Positions 29,421 through 41,645 of a stretch of 64,000 bases of DNA are shown piece after piece. The position numbers and the translations under genes are program-made. Within the stretch, counting starts at the first letter, position 1; every line of letters begins with the position of its first letter. Source of the DNA: Circinella minor (Eukaryota > Mucoromycota > Mucoromycetes > Mucorales > Lichtheimiaceae); assembly GCA_016758965.1 (NCBI GenBank), contig JAEPRB010000164.1, forward strand, positions 27,523 through 91,522, given 5' to 3'. The notes beneath the pieces were generated by a model, which worked only from the letters and a program-made list of their open reading frames with translations, was not told the origin of the DNA and ran no database searches.

Positions 29421-29854
29421 ATAAAATAAATTGAATTTCTCTTTTTTTGCTCTTTCTCTCTCTCTCTTTCCACACACAGAAAAAAATAAATAAATAAAGT
29501 ATCTTATGTGGATGTATTGTGTTTAAACAAATATAATTGTATACGGCTTTTTATTATTATTTTTTATTGCTGTTATTGTAAATGGGAAATGCTTATCATT
29601 GAGCCATGTCACGTGTAGTATAACCATATATTTCGTCTTGTCCATTCGTTTTACACCGGCTGCTGGTTTTGAGTTAGTTATAGAGAGTCCTGAGGTGTTA
29701 GAAAAGTTTCGTGTGTGTGTATTCCTCTCACTCACTCTCTCATATCTATACATATATACACATATCCCTTGTTGTCTCTCCAATTCTTTTCTTCTTCTAT
29801 TCACACACTCTTTTTTTCCTCTCTATCTCTCTCTCTCATACACGCAATTACTTT
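29421..29854. promoter_or_regulatory. V-ATPase 3' flank and pyrimidine-rich leader of the M13 gene
   Basis: The first part has AATAAA-like repeats (about 29481-29500) suitable for V-ATPase polyadenylation. The part from about 29705 to 29848 is a strongly pyrimidine-rich tract (CTCACTCACTCTCTC and similar) ending six bases before the M13 start codon, typical of fungal leaders just upstream of an ATG. No TATA element is identified with confidence. Confidence 0.5.
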
Positions 29855-32800
29855 ATGGCATTAACTGATGACGCCCGTGCACCACTTTTATCACGCAACC
29901 GCATTGACGAAAATGACAACCGATCCGATCATAGCAACAATAACAATGAAGAAATAAATGATTATGGCAGTAACAATGATGGTGGTGGTGGAGTTTATCG
30001 TTACCCATTATATTTGCAACCTGGTCAATTTACTTCTCTTGAAAAATTAATGTTTTTCATTAGTTCCATACTTCTCATCTTTTTATGTATATTTATTGGC
30101 CTTTATGCGCGAAGTAGTTTTGACGATCGGTTACAACCACCTGTAATTCCGGATCCTTCACCAAGTCCAAGTGACCCACCTGTTGTACAACCTTCTCCTG
30201 ATAAGAATCAGGTAATAAGTACTGCACAAGAAGAAGGGTGGGAATTTTTTTCTTTTTTTTTTATTAAAAGATCTTATTGAAAAAAAAAATTTCTTTATTA
30301 GTCGTATTGTTTAGAGTCCAATTGTATTTTGACAGCAGCGAAGATCCTGCAAGTAAGGAAATATAGATATAATGATTTTTTACGATAATTACTCCAAAAG
30401 AAGGGGAAATCGAAGATTGTGTCAATGCATATACACATAAATGCACATAAACATTATTGTTTTTATTATATTTGTTGTCTCACATCCTATGTTTGTTTTA
30501 AAAAAAATTAGGATGTCAATCCAAATATTGATCCTTGTGAAGATTTTTATGCATATACATGTAAGTGGGCGGTGAATCCACTTATCCATCCCCAAAATGA
30601 ATAATTTTTATACACTATCATACAGGAAAAGAAAACTACTGTATTTTATATAACTTTCTTACACAAAAAAATTATATTATCTAGGTAATAACTGGATTGA
30701 TAATCACGCATTAAGAGAAGATAAACCTAAAACAAGTGTTGAAAGTCGAGCTGACGAAAGAATCAAGAACCAGTTGGATCAAATATTAACTCATTCATTC
30801 GGTGACATTGACAGCCATGACAACGTCCCATTGTCATTACCAGACCCTGACCGTATATTGGATACACAACTGTTCACAAAGTTACAAAGCTTTTATCAAA
30901 CTTGCATGGATGAAGATACCATCGATCAATATAACGTGCGACCTTTGTACGACTTTTTTCGTATGATTCGGCAATATATCCCACTTGGTTATTATTATAG
31001 CGTACCAGCCAATGATTTGACACACGTCATCAGTCATTTAGCAAAAAGTGATATATGGGCCTTATTTTCCGTTAGTATTGAGCCTAATGCAGAGAACCCA
31101 CACATTCCAATGCTATCCATCACTCAGGGAGAATTAGGTCTACCTTCACGTGAATATTATGATAATTCAGATATTGTTGCAGCCTATATGCAAATGGTCA
31201 CTGAAATTTTGGATACTGTATTTATTCAAGATAAGAAAAATGAGTTTGGTTGGAAACAATGGAGTACGGTGGCAACGGCACGTCGTATTGTCGATTTTGA
31301 AAAAGAATTGGCATTGCAATCTATTCATGAAGAGAAAGTGGATCGACAATATTATTGGACGTTAAGTGAATTACAAGAAACCGTACCCAACTTAAATTGG
31401 TCGAAATTACTATCGGATATGCTCACTAGTAACAATAACGACGTAGTCGATACGGGAGAGGAAAAAAAAGGACAAGAAAAAGAGCAAATATTTTTCATAC
31501 CTCGACCAGAATTAATTACAGGTGGACTGCAAGTTTTAAAGTCAAGTAATAGTCGTACATTACATATGTATTTAATCTGGCGAACTTTGTGGCGATATTT
31601 GGATACCTTGGGTGAGACATTTGTTGCCCCTCGCAGAAAATTAGATGCCAAGTTATCAGGTGTAGAAGCGAGAGCCAAACCTCCTCGATGGCAATTTTGT
31701 CTTTCTCAAGTAGATCGTTCAATGGGATTTTTATTGGGACGTTATTTTGTATTGCGTAATCATGCTAGTACTAGAAAGACAATGGAACATGCACAATCCA
31801 TGGTAAATAATTTGACGAATACAGTAAGGGATCAAATAAATCAAGTACCCTGGTTCAAGAAGGAAGAAGATAGGGATGCTGCATTAAGAAAGGTAAAAAT
31901 ATTGGTTTTTTTATCTAATAGAAGATTTTAAGTGTACTGACATTTAAATAAAAATGCTAGATTCATCAACTGGATCAACAAGTAGGCTACCCAACAGTTG
32001 CACCGGATACCCAATCACCCATTTCACTTGCTGAATTTTATGAAGCAGTTGTACCTGATGAAGACAACTTTTTCAAAACCGTGCAAAGTGCTAGTCGATG
32101 GAAAGTAAAAAATAATTTAGATCGTTTACATAAACCTATTGATCGTGGTACATGGGACATTGTTCCGCAGCATGTTGGTATTTCATACAATCTTCCTCTT
32201 AACAAGGTATGTAGAAAATTTCCCCTTCCATCATCAGCCCACGGGATTGGCTTACTATTAATATTGCTGTTGTTAATATTATAAGCTCGAAAAATAATTA
32301 ACCATATATATTTTTACACAATCAGGTACAAGTTCCTGCTGCTATGTTACAACTACCTTTCTATGATTCCAATGGCCCAGATTATCTTAACTATGGGTCT
32401 TTAGGTGTCATGATTGCTCACGAAATATTACATGGATTTGATCAACATGGACGACGTTATGACGAACAAGGGAAACATAATATTCACTGGTGGTCCAATG
32501 AAACTCAGTCAAATTTTGATACTGCTGCATCTTGTCTTGAAGATCAATACTCAAAATTCAATATTAGTATTAACAACAGGAATAAAAAGGAAAGCGACAG
32601 TTACTTTCCAGTAAATGGAAAACAGACGCTGGATGGTAATTTGGCTGACCTTGGTGGGTTATTGCACGCTTACGCAACATGGAAGAAGCACGGTAATAAT
32701 AATAAATTATTACCAGGATTAGATAATTGGAACCAAGAACAATTATTCTATATCAATTTTGCAAGAATGCGATGTAGTAAAAGTACAATTGAAAATGATT

Positions 32801-33051
32801 TACAAGAGGTATGAAAAGCAAGATACTTTTGTTTTGATGTTTTTAATTACTCTTCATTAGTAATTTATTTATCTTATTTCTAACACTATGGGATTGTCTA
32901 CATTACTATTATTTAGTTACATACAAGTCATCATGCACCTGATCGATGGAGAGTAAACGGTCCATTGATTAATTCTGAACATTTTGCAAAAACATACTCT
33001 TGTCCTATCGGCAGTCCAATGAACCCTAGTGATAAATGTAAAGTTTGGTAA
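29855..33051 (+). CDS. M13-family (neprilysin/endothelin-converting-enzyme-like) membrane protein with altered active site
   Basis: Seven exons: 29855-30211, 30302-30352, 30512-30560, 30685-31892, 31961-32206, 32326-32808, 32917-33051, joining to 842 residues. Type II membrane protein: an Asp/Asn-rich cytosolic tail, one membrane helix (about residues 67-87, LMFFISSILLIFLCIFIGLY), a Pro-rich stalk, then the M13 ectodomain opening with the CxxxxC and NPCEDFYAYTC-like block. HEILH (His669, Glu670, His673) is intact, and the C-terminal CKVW and the HHAPDRWRV segment match the family. Two essential sites differ. The ENxAD motif reads GNLAD (Gly741 replaces the third zinc-ligand Glu), and the NAYY/NAFY substrate-binding motif reads GISYN near residue 630. 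Reading frame, splice sites and domain length are complete, so it is not an obvious pseudogene. Peptidase activity is doubtful; a binding or regulatory role is possible. Confidence 0.88.
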
Positions 33052-35244
33052 TATTTAATAATTTATAATAAAAAACAATGTTTATATGTTTATAGTCTAT
33101 ATGTAATTACTATTTCTTTTTTTTTGAAAACTTTTACCAAGTTACCTCGCAACTGTCAATTCCAGCTTTTTTATATAACAAAAAATACATAATATTCTTC
33201 ATCTTCTTCAATGGGATATTTGAAATAATATGCGCTATTGCGCCAATAAAAATGGAGATGTGTTTTATTTTCATTAGCTTTATATTTTGAGAATAATATA
33301 AATAATCATACCTTAGTGCATTGTGAAGCATTTTACGTATATTATTTAGGACAAAAATACAACGTATGTAAATTATCAACAACAGCAGTTCAAATGGTAT
33401 ATAAATCCACACTTGAACTACCATCTAATTGTAATTATTAGTAAGTTTCGTCAAATGGCTTTACGTATTCATATTTTTTCCTTCTCTCTGTTAATGTTGC
33501 AAGTGTAAAGTATAACAAAATTTCAGCCTGCTTTCTGTATGGCAAACAACAGGAACCTGGTACAATTCATACAACTAACGCAAGAACGGTTCGAGCTTTT
33601 CGAATTCGCTTTTGAGTTTTTCTACATATTAACAAATACACAGTTTCAATTTACTATTTGCAGGAGGCAAAAAAAGATTACTATATTTTCAATGTTTAAG
33701 ATGTCAGTGATAATAAAGCTCTATCGATTCACGGTAATATGTTTTCTTATTACTTGTTATGCCACGAATTATCACCAATCAGTTATTAATATAGTAAATT
33801 CAGAAGGTTTCAAAAAATTTTGAATAAGGATGTGCGAATCTCGGTTAACATCTTTTGGAATCCAAACATATTTATCGAAAAGAAGATAATGATTATAATA
33901 ATATTCAGTATGTAATAACAAAGATCCTCTCAATTAAACTTACTACGATTATAAAATCATTTTTTTTTATGGACGTACCCATCAATCAACTTTCCCTTTA
34001 CTAAAAATAGAAGTAAAAACTTCCCATGGGAAGCTACCCCAAATTACAGGATATATAATGATGTACAGTATACGTACGTACGACGATTAGCTAATATCAT
34101 TTTTTTATATAATAAAGTGAACAACGTAACAAATAAAAATGTCAATAATTTAGTAGCAGAGAGTCCCATTTCAATAATATTTTTTTTAAGTACATCTATT
34201 ACACTAGTGTATTATCTTTCTTTTTGGTGTAGTCTACACTGCGTGCATCAAAAATAGTAAAACCTTGATAAAAGTTCTTTTTTGGCCAAGCAAATCATGT
34301 TTTCATCTTTTCTCTACTTTTGGTCTCTCTGGATTATCATATTATTTTGAACTAAAAAAAAAAATGACGAGTTGCGTGGCAATAGGTATTGGCATTGATT
34401 TCATCTTCTACAATTAACATTATTTGATCATTTACTGCAATACGTTATAACGTAACTATATGCTTGAAATCTATTATATGTATTTCGATCATACGTGTTG
34501 AAAAGATGTTTGAAGCTCTGGTAAATTTAACGAACGACAACCTTCTTTTCTTTTCATATCATATCATATAATTAGATAAATCCCTTATGTAACAAGTGTG
34601 GGAAATGATTACGTCAAATGATCTATAGCCATATATGTAATTGCCTCGTCTTACACTAAAACAATGTGCGTTTCTTTATTCTTTGTTTATTCTATAAGTA
34701 TTTCATGTATTACTCATATTAGCAGGATACGATTATATCATCAATTTCTTTTTTTTTTTAAAAAAAAAAAATATGAGATTATACATTTATAATAGAAATG
34801 CTGATCTTTCTTTTTGTAGATGTTGCTAAAAAGTTAATAGGTTAATAAAAAAAAAAGGTTATTATTTACAAAAGAGAGATGTAGAAATAAGGAGGGGGAG
34901 CAGAAAGTAAGAGAGGTAAAAAAAAAAAAAAAGTGCCGGAAAAAAAATGAACATTGGCAAAGAAAAAAAATGCGAGCTTTGTTTGTGATGCAGATCAAAT
35001 AAGTGTGTGTTTTTGTGTTATAGTGTTTGTGTAATATATAAGCGAGTGCGTGTCAGAAATTGCTACGAAATGTTGCGTGTGTTTGTGTGTGTTTATGTTA
35101 TGTTTATGTAATGGTGCGAGAGTTGAGTTAAAATGATAATAAGTAATAATAATATAGTAATAATAGAATAATGAAAATGTATATGTAGTTATAATGAGGG
35201 AGGAGCAGAGGAAGGGGGGAGGACGTGATAAAAAAATGAGTTGG
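33052..35244. other. Convergent spacer, no gene seen
   Basis: Lies between the 3' ends of the M13 gene (plus) and the Zn2Cys6 regulator (minus). AT-rich with poly-A/T runs, a T11-A12 palindrome at 34749-34771 and a GTAC-type short repeat near 34072-34082. The frames at 33134-33424, 33539-33823 and 34995-35276 are low-complexity or lack domains; the last overlaps the regulator's 3' end on the same strand in another frame. Confidence 0.55.
34749..34771. repeat. T(n)A(n) homopolymer palindrome
   Basis: About 11 T followed directly by 12 A in gene-free DNA. Confidence 0.8.
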
Positions 35245-38200
35245 TTACTGATACATAAGTGTACGTGCCCATTCATCTGCCACAGAAATCAATTCAAAAG
35301 TATAGTCTGCTGGCTCAATACTCTTAGGAGCTTCACCGTTACCACCTGAACCATTGGATCCTGCAACAGACGAAACGGACTGTGTTTTAGCAGCAGATGA
35401 AGATGGCATACAAGTTGGATCAAATGTTGCAAATGGCGAAGGAACTAAATTGGCTGTGGTTGAGAAGGGTGCCAATGTTGTTGATGTTGATCCTTGACTA
35501 AATGCTTCTGACATAACAATGGCTGCAGCCGCTGCTGCAGATACTTGTGGTTGTTGATGGTGATTAGTAGTAGCAAATACATTACTGCTCTTATTATTAT
35601 CATGTACAAGATTGGTAATAGCTGAGAATGCATTGGCGTAGGACAGTCTACTAGCTGCTGAATTTGCAGTACTTGTGCTATTATTATTACTTGGTATTTG
35701 AATGGAGGGCAATGTCGGTGCTGTTGTTTGTTGAGGTGGTTGTGGTTGTGGTGGCTGTAGAGTTAAGTCAACCAATCGTGCAAAGTTGTGCATATCTCGA
35801 ATAGGTACATGTTCTACGATCGCACGTACATCTTCCAACGACTTACGAAATTGCATCTTGGCTTCTTCAGCAATTTGTATAATCGGATGTTCGAAATCGG
35901 CTGCATGTGTTAATGCTGCAAAAATAGCTGAAAATGCAGTCAAACCAAAGGTATACATTAGATGTGGATGCTGGATTGTAAGTGACACAATGTGTGTAAT
36001 GGTATTTGCTAACGTTCGGCGCCGTTCACGATGTAATCGTTCATCTTGATATCGACAACACATGACTAATGATAATTCCAAATCGTAATAAACCAAATGT
36101 AAATTGGCGACAATTGATGATGCAGGCACATTATTATGTTGAGGTGTCCACTGTAAAGTTTCCGGTAAACTATCTCGCCATTGTCCAAGTTCTTCCAGCA
36201 AGTGTAATGTTTGGTTTTCCTCATTCATGGTCCACAACAAACCGTTTGATGTCGACGATACTGCTGTTGCTGTTGATCCATTATTATTGTTGTTATTTCT
36301 ATTCTTGATATCGTATGCAAAGAAATGAATAATCCGTTCCATCAAAATCATCAATCGACACAATTGTCCAAATCCTTCCAATACACTCCGCTCCTGTACA
36401 TCATCTTCCGGTAATGGTGTTGGAAACTCTAATGCAATATCCTTCGCACGTAACATCCAAGGCCGTTCTGTTAAACAGCTTTCCAACTTATCCATCACAT
36501 AGCATGTCCATAACACTCGTTTACGTAATTCAATATCAAACTGAGACATTTGACTGCTATAATTCGTTGTATGTAGTCCCAGTTCCAAGCACATGCGCAC
36601 TGCCATACCACTATACATCCATGCACGGCTGGATCGAATACGAGTATCGGGTTGGTCTTCACTCGTATAGGATGCCATGTAAAGTAATGCAATTACTGTC
36701 GATACTCGAGGTACATCTAAAAAGTCATCCACTAATCGTCTGGCGCGGTTGTAAAAAATATGACCCTGGATACTGTTATCTTGAACATGCGTGGCTGCAT
36801 GTGCATACATAATATTGAGTAGTAGTGGTGTAATCAATGGACCCTTGACATTCAATTGGTCGAAAAACATACTTCGAGATAATGTGGGTAAGATGGGATG
36901 ACATTGGCTGAAAAATACATGTATTAAATGCTCTTGAATCGGCCGTGTCGGCATATCGATCGGTGCAGTATAATAGTGTGGTAAATTGGGTTCTGGGGAC
37001 CAACGCACAAAATCACCGTAATTACGCCATGGAGTGACATTATCGTCGTCAAGATGAGGTGCATCGTGATGTAATGTCAAACGTACGAGTCCATCCGTTA
37101 ATTGTTCAATCATTTTATCCGGTCGTGTATTGGCTCGATTCTTGTTACTATTATTATTGTTGCCATTGTTAGCGCTACTATTGACACTACCGGGTGTTGT
37201 TGATCTTTCAATTCCATTTGAATGATGATGGTGATGATGAAGCAAACCTCCATTTGTTGGTGTTCCTGCTGTCATTCCATTCGAATTACTCACATGATTA
37301 GCATTGCTACTGTTATTACTGCTACTACTCGTACTATGTTGGTTGACTGACTGTGGTACTGATGGTGGTGACCCTCCGCCAGAAAATAAATTATCGATTC
37401 TATCATCTGCCATGAAAATCTTATCTTCTGTCATTGCTGTTGTAGATCCATTACTCGAGGATGGAGCTCCTGAAGCAGCTGCTTGAGCTGCCTGAGCTGC
37501 TAAACGTTGTTGGCGTTGTTGTTGTTCTTGAGCACGTTCAGCAATATCTTGAAAAAACGAATCGGATACACCATTATCTGTCAAAGGATCCAATTTAATG
37601 TATGTCTCGTCTGAGTTTTTCAGGTACATGCATTTTCGTCGTCTAGCTATAAAAATTATACATTATAGGAGAAAATAAAAAAGTTAGAGAGATAGGCTTT
37701 AAATTTACTCATATCTATACACCCCAACTCCCCAACCTGTTTCACTTCTTTCCACTCGCTTCAGTTTTGACTTGCTCAATCCCTTTTTTTTTTCGGAGTT
37801 CCTCCCACCACAGACGACCGAACTCGATCGATCATCCTGTATCTATCTGTTGTTTTTGCTATAAATTACCTTTACACTATACATATCAAAAAAGTAAATA
37901 AAATAAAAAAGCGAGAAACCATGTCAATATGATTGATATTATTCAATTCTATATAAGAGAAAACGTAAATAACGCAAGTAAGAAAAAAAATGATCGAATA
38001 AGTACCTGCATACATGGTTGTTTTCCATCACACTGACACATCAAATAAATAAAAAATTAGTTTAAGTTTATAAACAGCAAACAGTGAAAAAAAAAGGGGG
38101 AGGGGGGAAGGTTGCCAAACTAAAGGAGAAAAAGAGTGAAAGACAGATAGAAAGGAACAAACAAAAGAAACAAGGAAAAAAATGGACTATATTGTATATA

Positions 38201-38467
38201 CATTACCTTAATCTTTTTCATTCTACATGGATGACAAGCACGCCCCACTTTTAATCGTTTATGTCGACTGTCGTCTATAAGATATATAATTATCGATTAA
38301 CATTTTTTTTCCTGGTACAACAATAGATACAATAGCAATAATAAAAACAACAAACAGATATAATAAATACACCTAAATAGAAACAAAGACAACAACAATA
38401 AAAAAAAAGATAAAAACGACAACGTAAATATTTTACCTCGAAGTGGTAATTCCAAGGTAGCAAACAT
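35245..38467 (-). CDS. Zn2Cys6 fungal transcription factor with fungal_trans domain
   Basis: Five exons: 38467-38437, 38274-38207, 38032-38006, 37876-37870 and 37646-35245, joining to 844 residues. The N-terminus MFATLELPLRDDSRHKRLKV leads into a zinc binuclear cluster with perfect spacing, C-x2-C-x6-C-x5-C-x2-C-x6-C (from ACHPC to RRRKC). It should bind CGG-type half-sites in the nucleus. The large last exon has Gln/Ala-, Ser/Asn- and His-rich linkers, then the middle homology domain (fungal_trans), visible from HLIHVFFSQCHPILPTLSR through RVLWTCYVMDKLESCLTERPWML. The C-terminal third is Gln/Ser/Thr/Ala-rich, likely activating. The regulon is unknown: no metabolic cluster is adjacent. The zinc cluster is scattered over five exons, including one of 7 nt; leaving that out would remove the fifth cysteine and break the frame. 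Confidence 0.92.
37870..37876 (-). other. 7-nt microexon completing the zinc cluster
   Basis: Reads TGTAAAG on the minus strand, preceded by AG (37878-37877) and followed by the donor GTAATT (37869-37864). It supplies Cys-Lys and the first base of an Ala codon, restoring both the frame and the CMQC-KARRRKC spacing between exons ending at 38006 and starting at 37646. Without it the flanking exons cannot be joined in frame. Confidence 0.8.
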
Positions 38468-40103
38468 GGCTATTATAAATTATAAAATCAATAAAAGAAA
38501 GAATAAAATGGGAACAAGTAGAGCTCGTTTGATTTTGTTGGTGGAAGTATTATAATACAGAAATATTAAAATAATAATGATAAAAATAAAAATAAAAGGT
38601 GAAACTATTATGTTGAAATAAAAAGTAAGGAAGAAAAAAAGAGAAAGAGAGGTTATTGTTGTTATGTGTGTGTGTGTAGTTAAATTATTATGATTAATAT
38701 TATACTGCGTTATAAAAGGTTATGAGGGTATATTCTGTACTGGGTTTCTGGGAGGAAAAAAAAAAGTGCTATACCTTTTTTTTTATAAGGTTTGGATTAA
38801 TTGGTTTTTTATGTGATTTATGCTCTCTATTCACACACTTCTTTTTTTTTTTTTTTGTTTGATGAATAAATATTTATGATAATATGAAAAAGGAGAGAAG
38901 GAAGGAAAAAGAATGTTTTGAAAGGGAAAAAATGATAGTGTATATAGTGGTAATACGAATTGGAAGCTATTCAGGGAGAAGGGTTGGGGAGTGAAATGAC
39001 AGAATACTTTACCAACGGCAGCAGCCGACCTGCCAAGCAACAAAGTTTAACTTGTTCTGAGGCAAACTGAGTTGTTTCCAACTTCTCGAATCAAAAAAAA
39101 AAAAAAAAATCTTTGGGTTTTTTTTTCGAGTGGGGGAAAAAGAAAACATCCTGAGCCAATCAACGTTCAGTAATATTTGTTACTCACTGTTATAGTTTAT
39201 AAACATTGGGGTCACAAAAATAAAAAAAATTGCTGGCAGATAACACACACACCAACAACAGCTTTTTTTTCTTCGCCCTATCAACGGTATATCATTTATG
39301 CTGTTTCCATAGCTACCCACATTAAGCTTTTTCTAAGGTTTCTATGATAATCTTTTTCTCCACACTTTTTAACTATGGAGTGAAGATCTTTCTCATTTCT
39401 ATAAAAATGGATATGTAGGACCCTGAATATCGACAATGAATAAATAAATAAAAGAGTATATATTGTAGATTCTGTACCTCTCCCCGGCCATCCCCAAAAA
39501 TACGGCGTTAAAAAGACCCAACGGGAAGATCGACAACTTAAAAAAACTTGTTCATGGTTTTATACTCTCAAAAACAAAACTGGTATATAATATAATACAA
39601 TATAATATATCTACATGTATATTTATACACATATAAATCAAACTATAAATAAATTGTCAAATCATGAAGTATGTTGTTGTGTTTTGTTTAATATCATGGG
39701 GAGATGGGGTATTGTGTTTGTATACAAAAAAAAAAGCATACTTTGTAGCAGTTGTAGTATAGTAGTAGTAATAGTAGTGGTAGTAGTATAAAGTGGAGAT
39801 GGGTTGGTGTTATTGTTGGGGGAGTGGATCTTTTTTTTTTTTTTTTTTTTTTTTTTTGTTTTGGTATTTTTTGTTTGTCTTTTTTCGCTGCCATGGTTTT
39901 AATACTTGATGTGTGAAAACAAAAAAAAAAAAAAAAAAAAAAAGAGGAGGAGTGTTCAGATGATGAAAGAAATAATATGATGAAAAATAAAAAAGAGAAA
40001 AATGAAATGAATGGAAGAAATATATATATATATATAAAAAGGAAAAAGGAAAAATGTACATATAAAAAAAAATGGTTTTGTTTTGTCTCGTTTGCTCTAT
40101 TAT
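38468..40103. other. Intergenic, regulator promoter and WRKY-like gene 3' flank
   Basis: About 1.6 kb, both neighbouring genes on the minus strand. Rich in A and T homopolymers, including T27 (39831-39857) and A23 (39921-39943), which are complementary and 63 bases apart. The frames at 39694-40061 and 38831-39043 are Phe/Lys/Ser low-complexity. No gene seen. Confidence 0.55.
39831..39943. repeat. Inverted homopolymer pair, T27 ... A23
   Basis: A run of 27 T (39831-39857) is followed after 63 bases by a run of 23 A (39921-39943). They could pair as a hairpin in RNA or single-stranded DNA from either strand. It lies about 160 bases beyond the stop of the WRKY-like gene. Run lengths in an assembly may be inexact. 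Confidence 0.6.
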
Positions 40104-41645
40104 CTACACATCAATGATTCGTTGTACTTTTCCACATTCTGGTAAATGCTCCCCACGATACTTGATAAGGTATTCACCATTTTCTTTCCATGTTACTGTC
40201 TTATTTACTGGACAGCCCTGTAAACAAGTTTCAATTTTTTAATTAGTATACTTATTCCTTTTCACACTCTTAAATAATAACAACAACAATATTTACCTTG
40301 CTACTGTTGGAACACTTGTAATATATGCTTTTATTGCCAGTTTTTTTTTGTACCGTATTACCATTATTTTTCCAAAAATAACCGTCCAAGTAAGGATATT
40401 CACGCGTCTCGACGATTTTAGTGATGGCCTGCATCTCTCGTCGTCGACGAGGTGGTGCTCTTTGTTGTGATGTTTGTTGTTGAGGTACTGGTTCTGGTGG
40501 AGGAGATAGATCATGTTTTGCTATCATGGGAGAAGCATAACTATATATAAATACATATATGATATTGTTAGATAACAATTCGTTGATTCCTTGTATAGTA
40601 AAAAAAAAAAATCTGGAACAAGAAACACCTTTTTCCGCTTTTTTCTCCCTTTTTACCGTTCCACTTTAGGCTCACTTTTTTTTTTTCTACTTTTCCTTTT
40701 TTTACTTCACATTTGTATATAAATACTCTGTCATACACGTTAAATAAAAAAGTAAAATACTAACCTATTCATTTGTAATAAATTAGTATTGTTGTTGGTT
40801 GATGGTGATGAAAGTGTTTCAGGAGGTGAAAATGGATTATATTCATCTAATGATGGAGGTTGTGATGATTGATGTAAGGATGGGTCTTCAGATGAAGAAG
40901 ACTGTAATAAAGAAGTAACATTTTCTTCCATACCAGCTGGACGAGAATCACGACGATTATTCATTGAAGATGAGGTTGATAGTAAAGGAGGCGGTGAAGC
41001 ACTAGAACTTCGGCTTTCCGTCTGTTGTTGTTGGTGTTGTTGTTGTTGTTGTGTTGTAAACATGTTCATGTGTTCTTGTTGACTTGCTGCTGGTATAGTT
41101 GTTGTAAGAAATGAAGAAGTGGCAGCAGCTAACTGATGTTGTTGCAATAATAACATATCTAATTCTTTAGCACGTAATTTGGCTTCTTCAGTCCTTCGTT
41201 TATCTTCCTCTACTTTACTTAAAAGAATTAATTTTAAAAGTTCAGGTTGGGTACGATAATACATGAGAACTTCTTGAAGATCACAAGTAATAGGGTTCGT
41301 AGTTGCTGTAGTAATATTTTGTTGTTGTTGCTGCTGCTGCCAGGGGTCATTGGTGGTAGTATTATCTGTTGGTCCTGTAGCCATATACATTGGTTCATCC
41401 TCTTGTTGAGGTGGTTGAAAAAATTGAAGAGGTGGAGGAGAAGTTATATCAGGTGGTGATGATGATGAAGAAGAACAAGAAAGGGGTTCACTGGTATTAT
41501 GATGAAACGGTACTTGCTCATGATGATAAAGTGGTATTGGTTTATTATTATTGTTAACAGTGATACTGTTGTTATTGTCAAAATGGGACGTGGTTGGTAA
41601 AGCAGTAATGGTTGAATCGCCTGTAGAAAAAATGTATTCGTTCAT
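40104..41645 (-). CDS. Q-rich protein with divergent WRKY-like (WRKY-GCM1 superfamily) zinc finger
   Basis: Three exons: 41645-40765, 40540-40297 and 40217-40104, joining to 412 residues. Residues 1-125 are Thr/Asn/Pro/Gln-rich and probably disordered. A helical, charged stretch at about 130-175 (ELLKLILLSKVEEDKRRTEE) looks like a coiled coil, followed by poly-Gln and Ser/Pro-rich linkers and a basic PRRRRE patch (324-329). The C-terminal domain aligns with WRKY from DGY: spacing from DGY to YYKC is identical (22 residues), then Cys370-x6-Cys377, PVNKTV (plant PVRKHV), YLIKYRGEH (plant VITTYEGKH), His399-x3-Cys403. The WRKYGQK heptapeptide is replaced by WKNNGNT (350-356). This implies zinc binding and probably DNA binding with altered specificity. 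FLYWCH or another member of the same superfamily is the alternative; equal spacing favours WRKY. Probably a nuclear transcription regulator. Confidence 0.8.

Noticed and set aside
29599..29868. Plus-strand frames covering the pyrimidine-rich leader of the M13 gene, including an extended N-terminus from 29711
   Set aside because: The extension is Ser/His/Leu/Phe low-complexity from the CT tract; ATG at 29855 follows the tract directly and opens a normal type II cytosolic tail.
36414..36812. 132-residue plus-strand frame inside the Zn2Cys6 regulator, with others at 35786-36049 and 37304-37486
   Set aside because: Antisense to a well-supported coding exon; no independent domain or start context.
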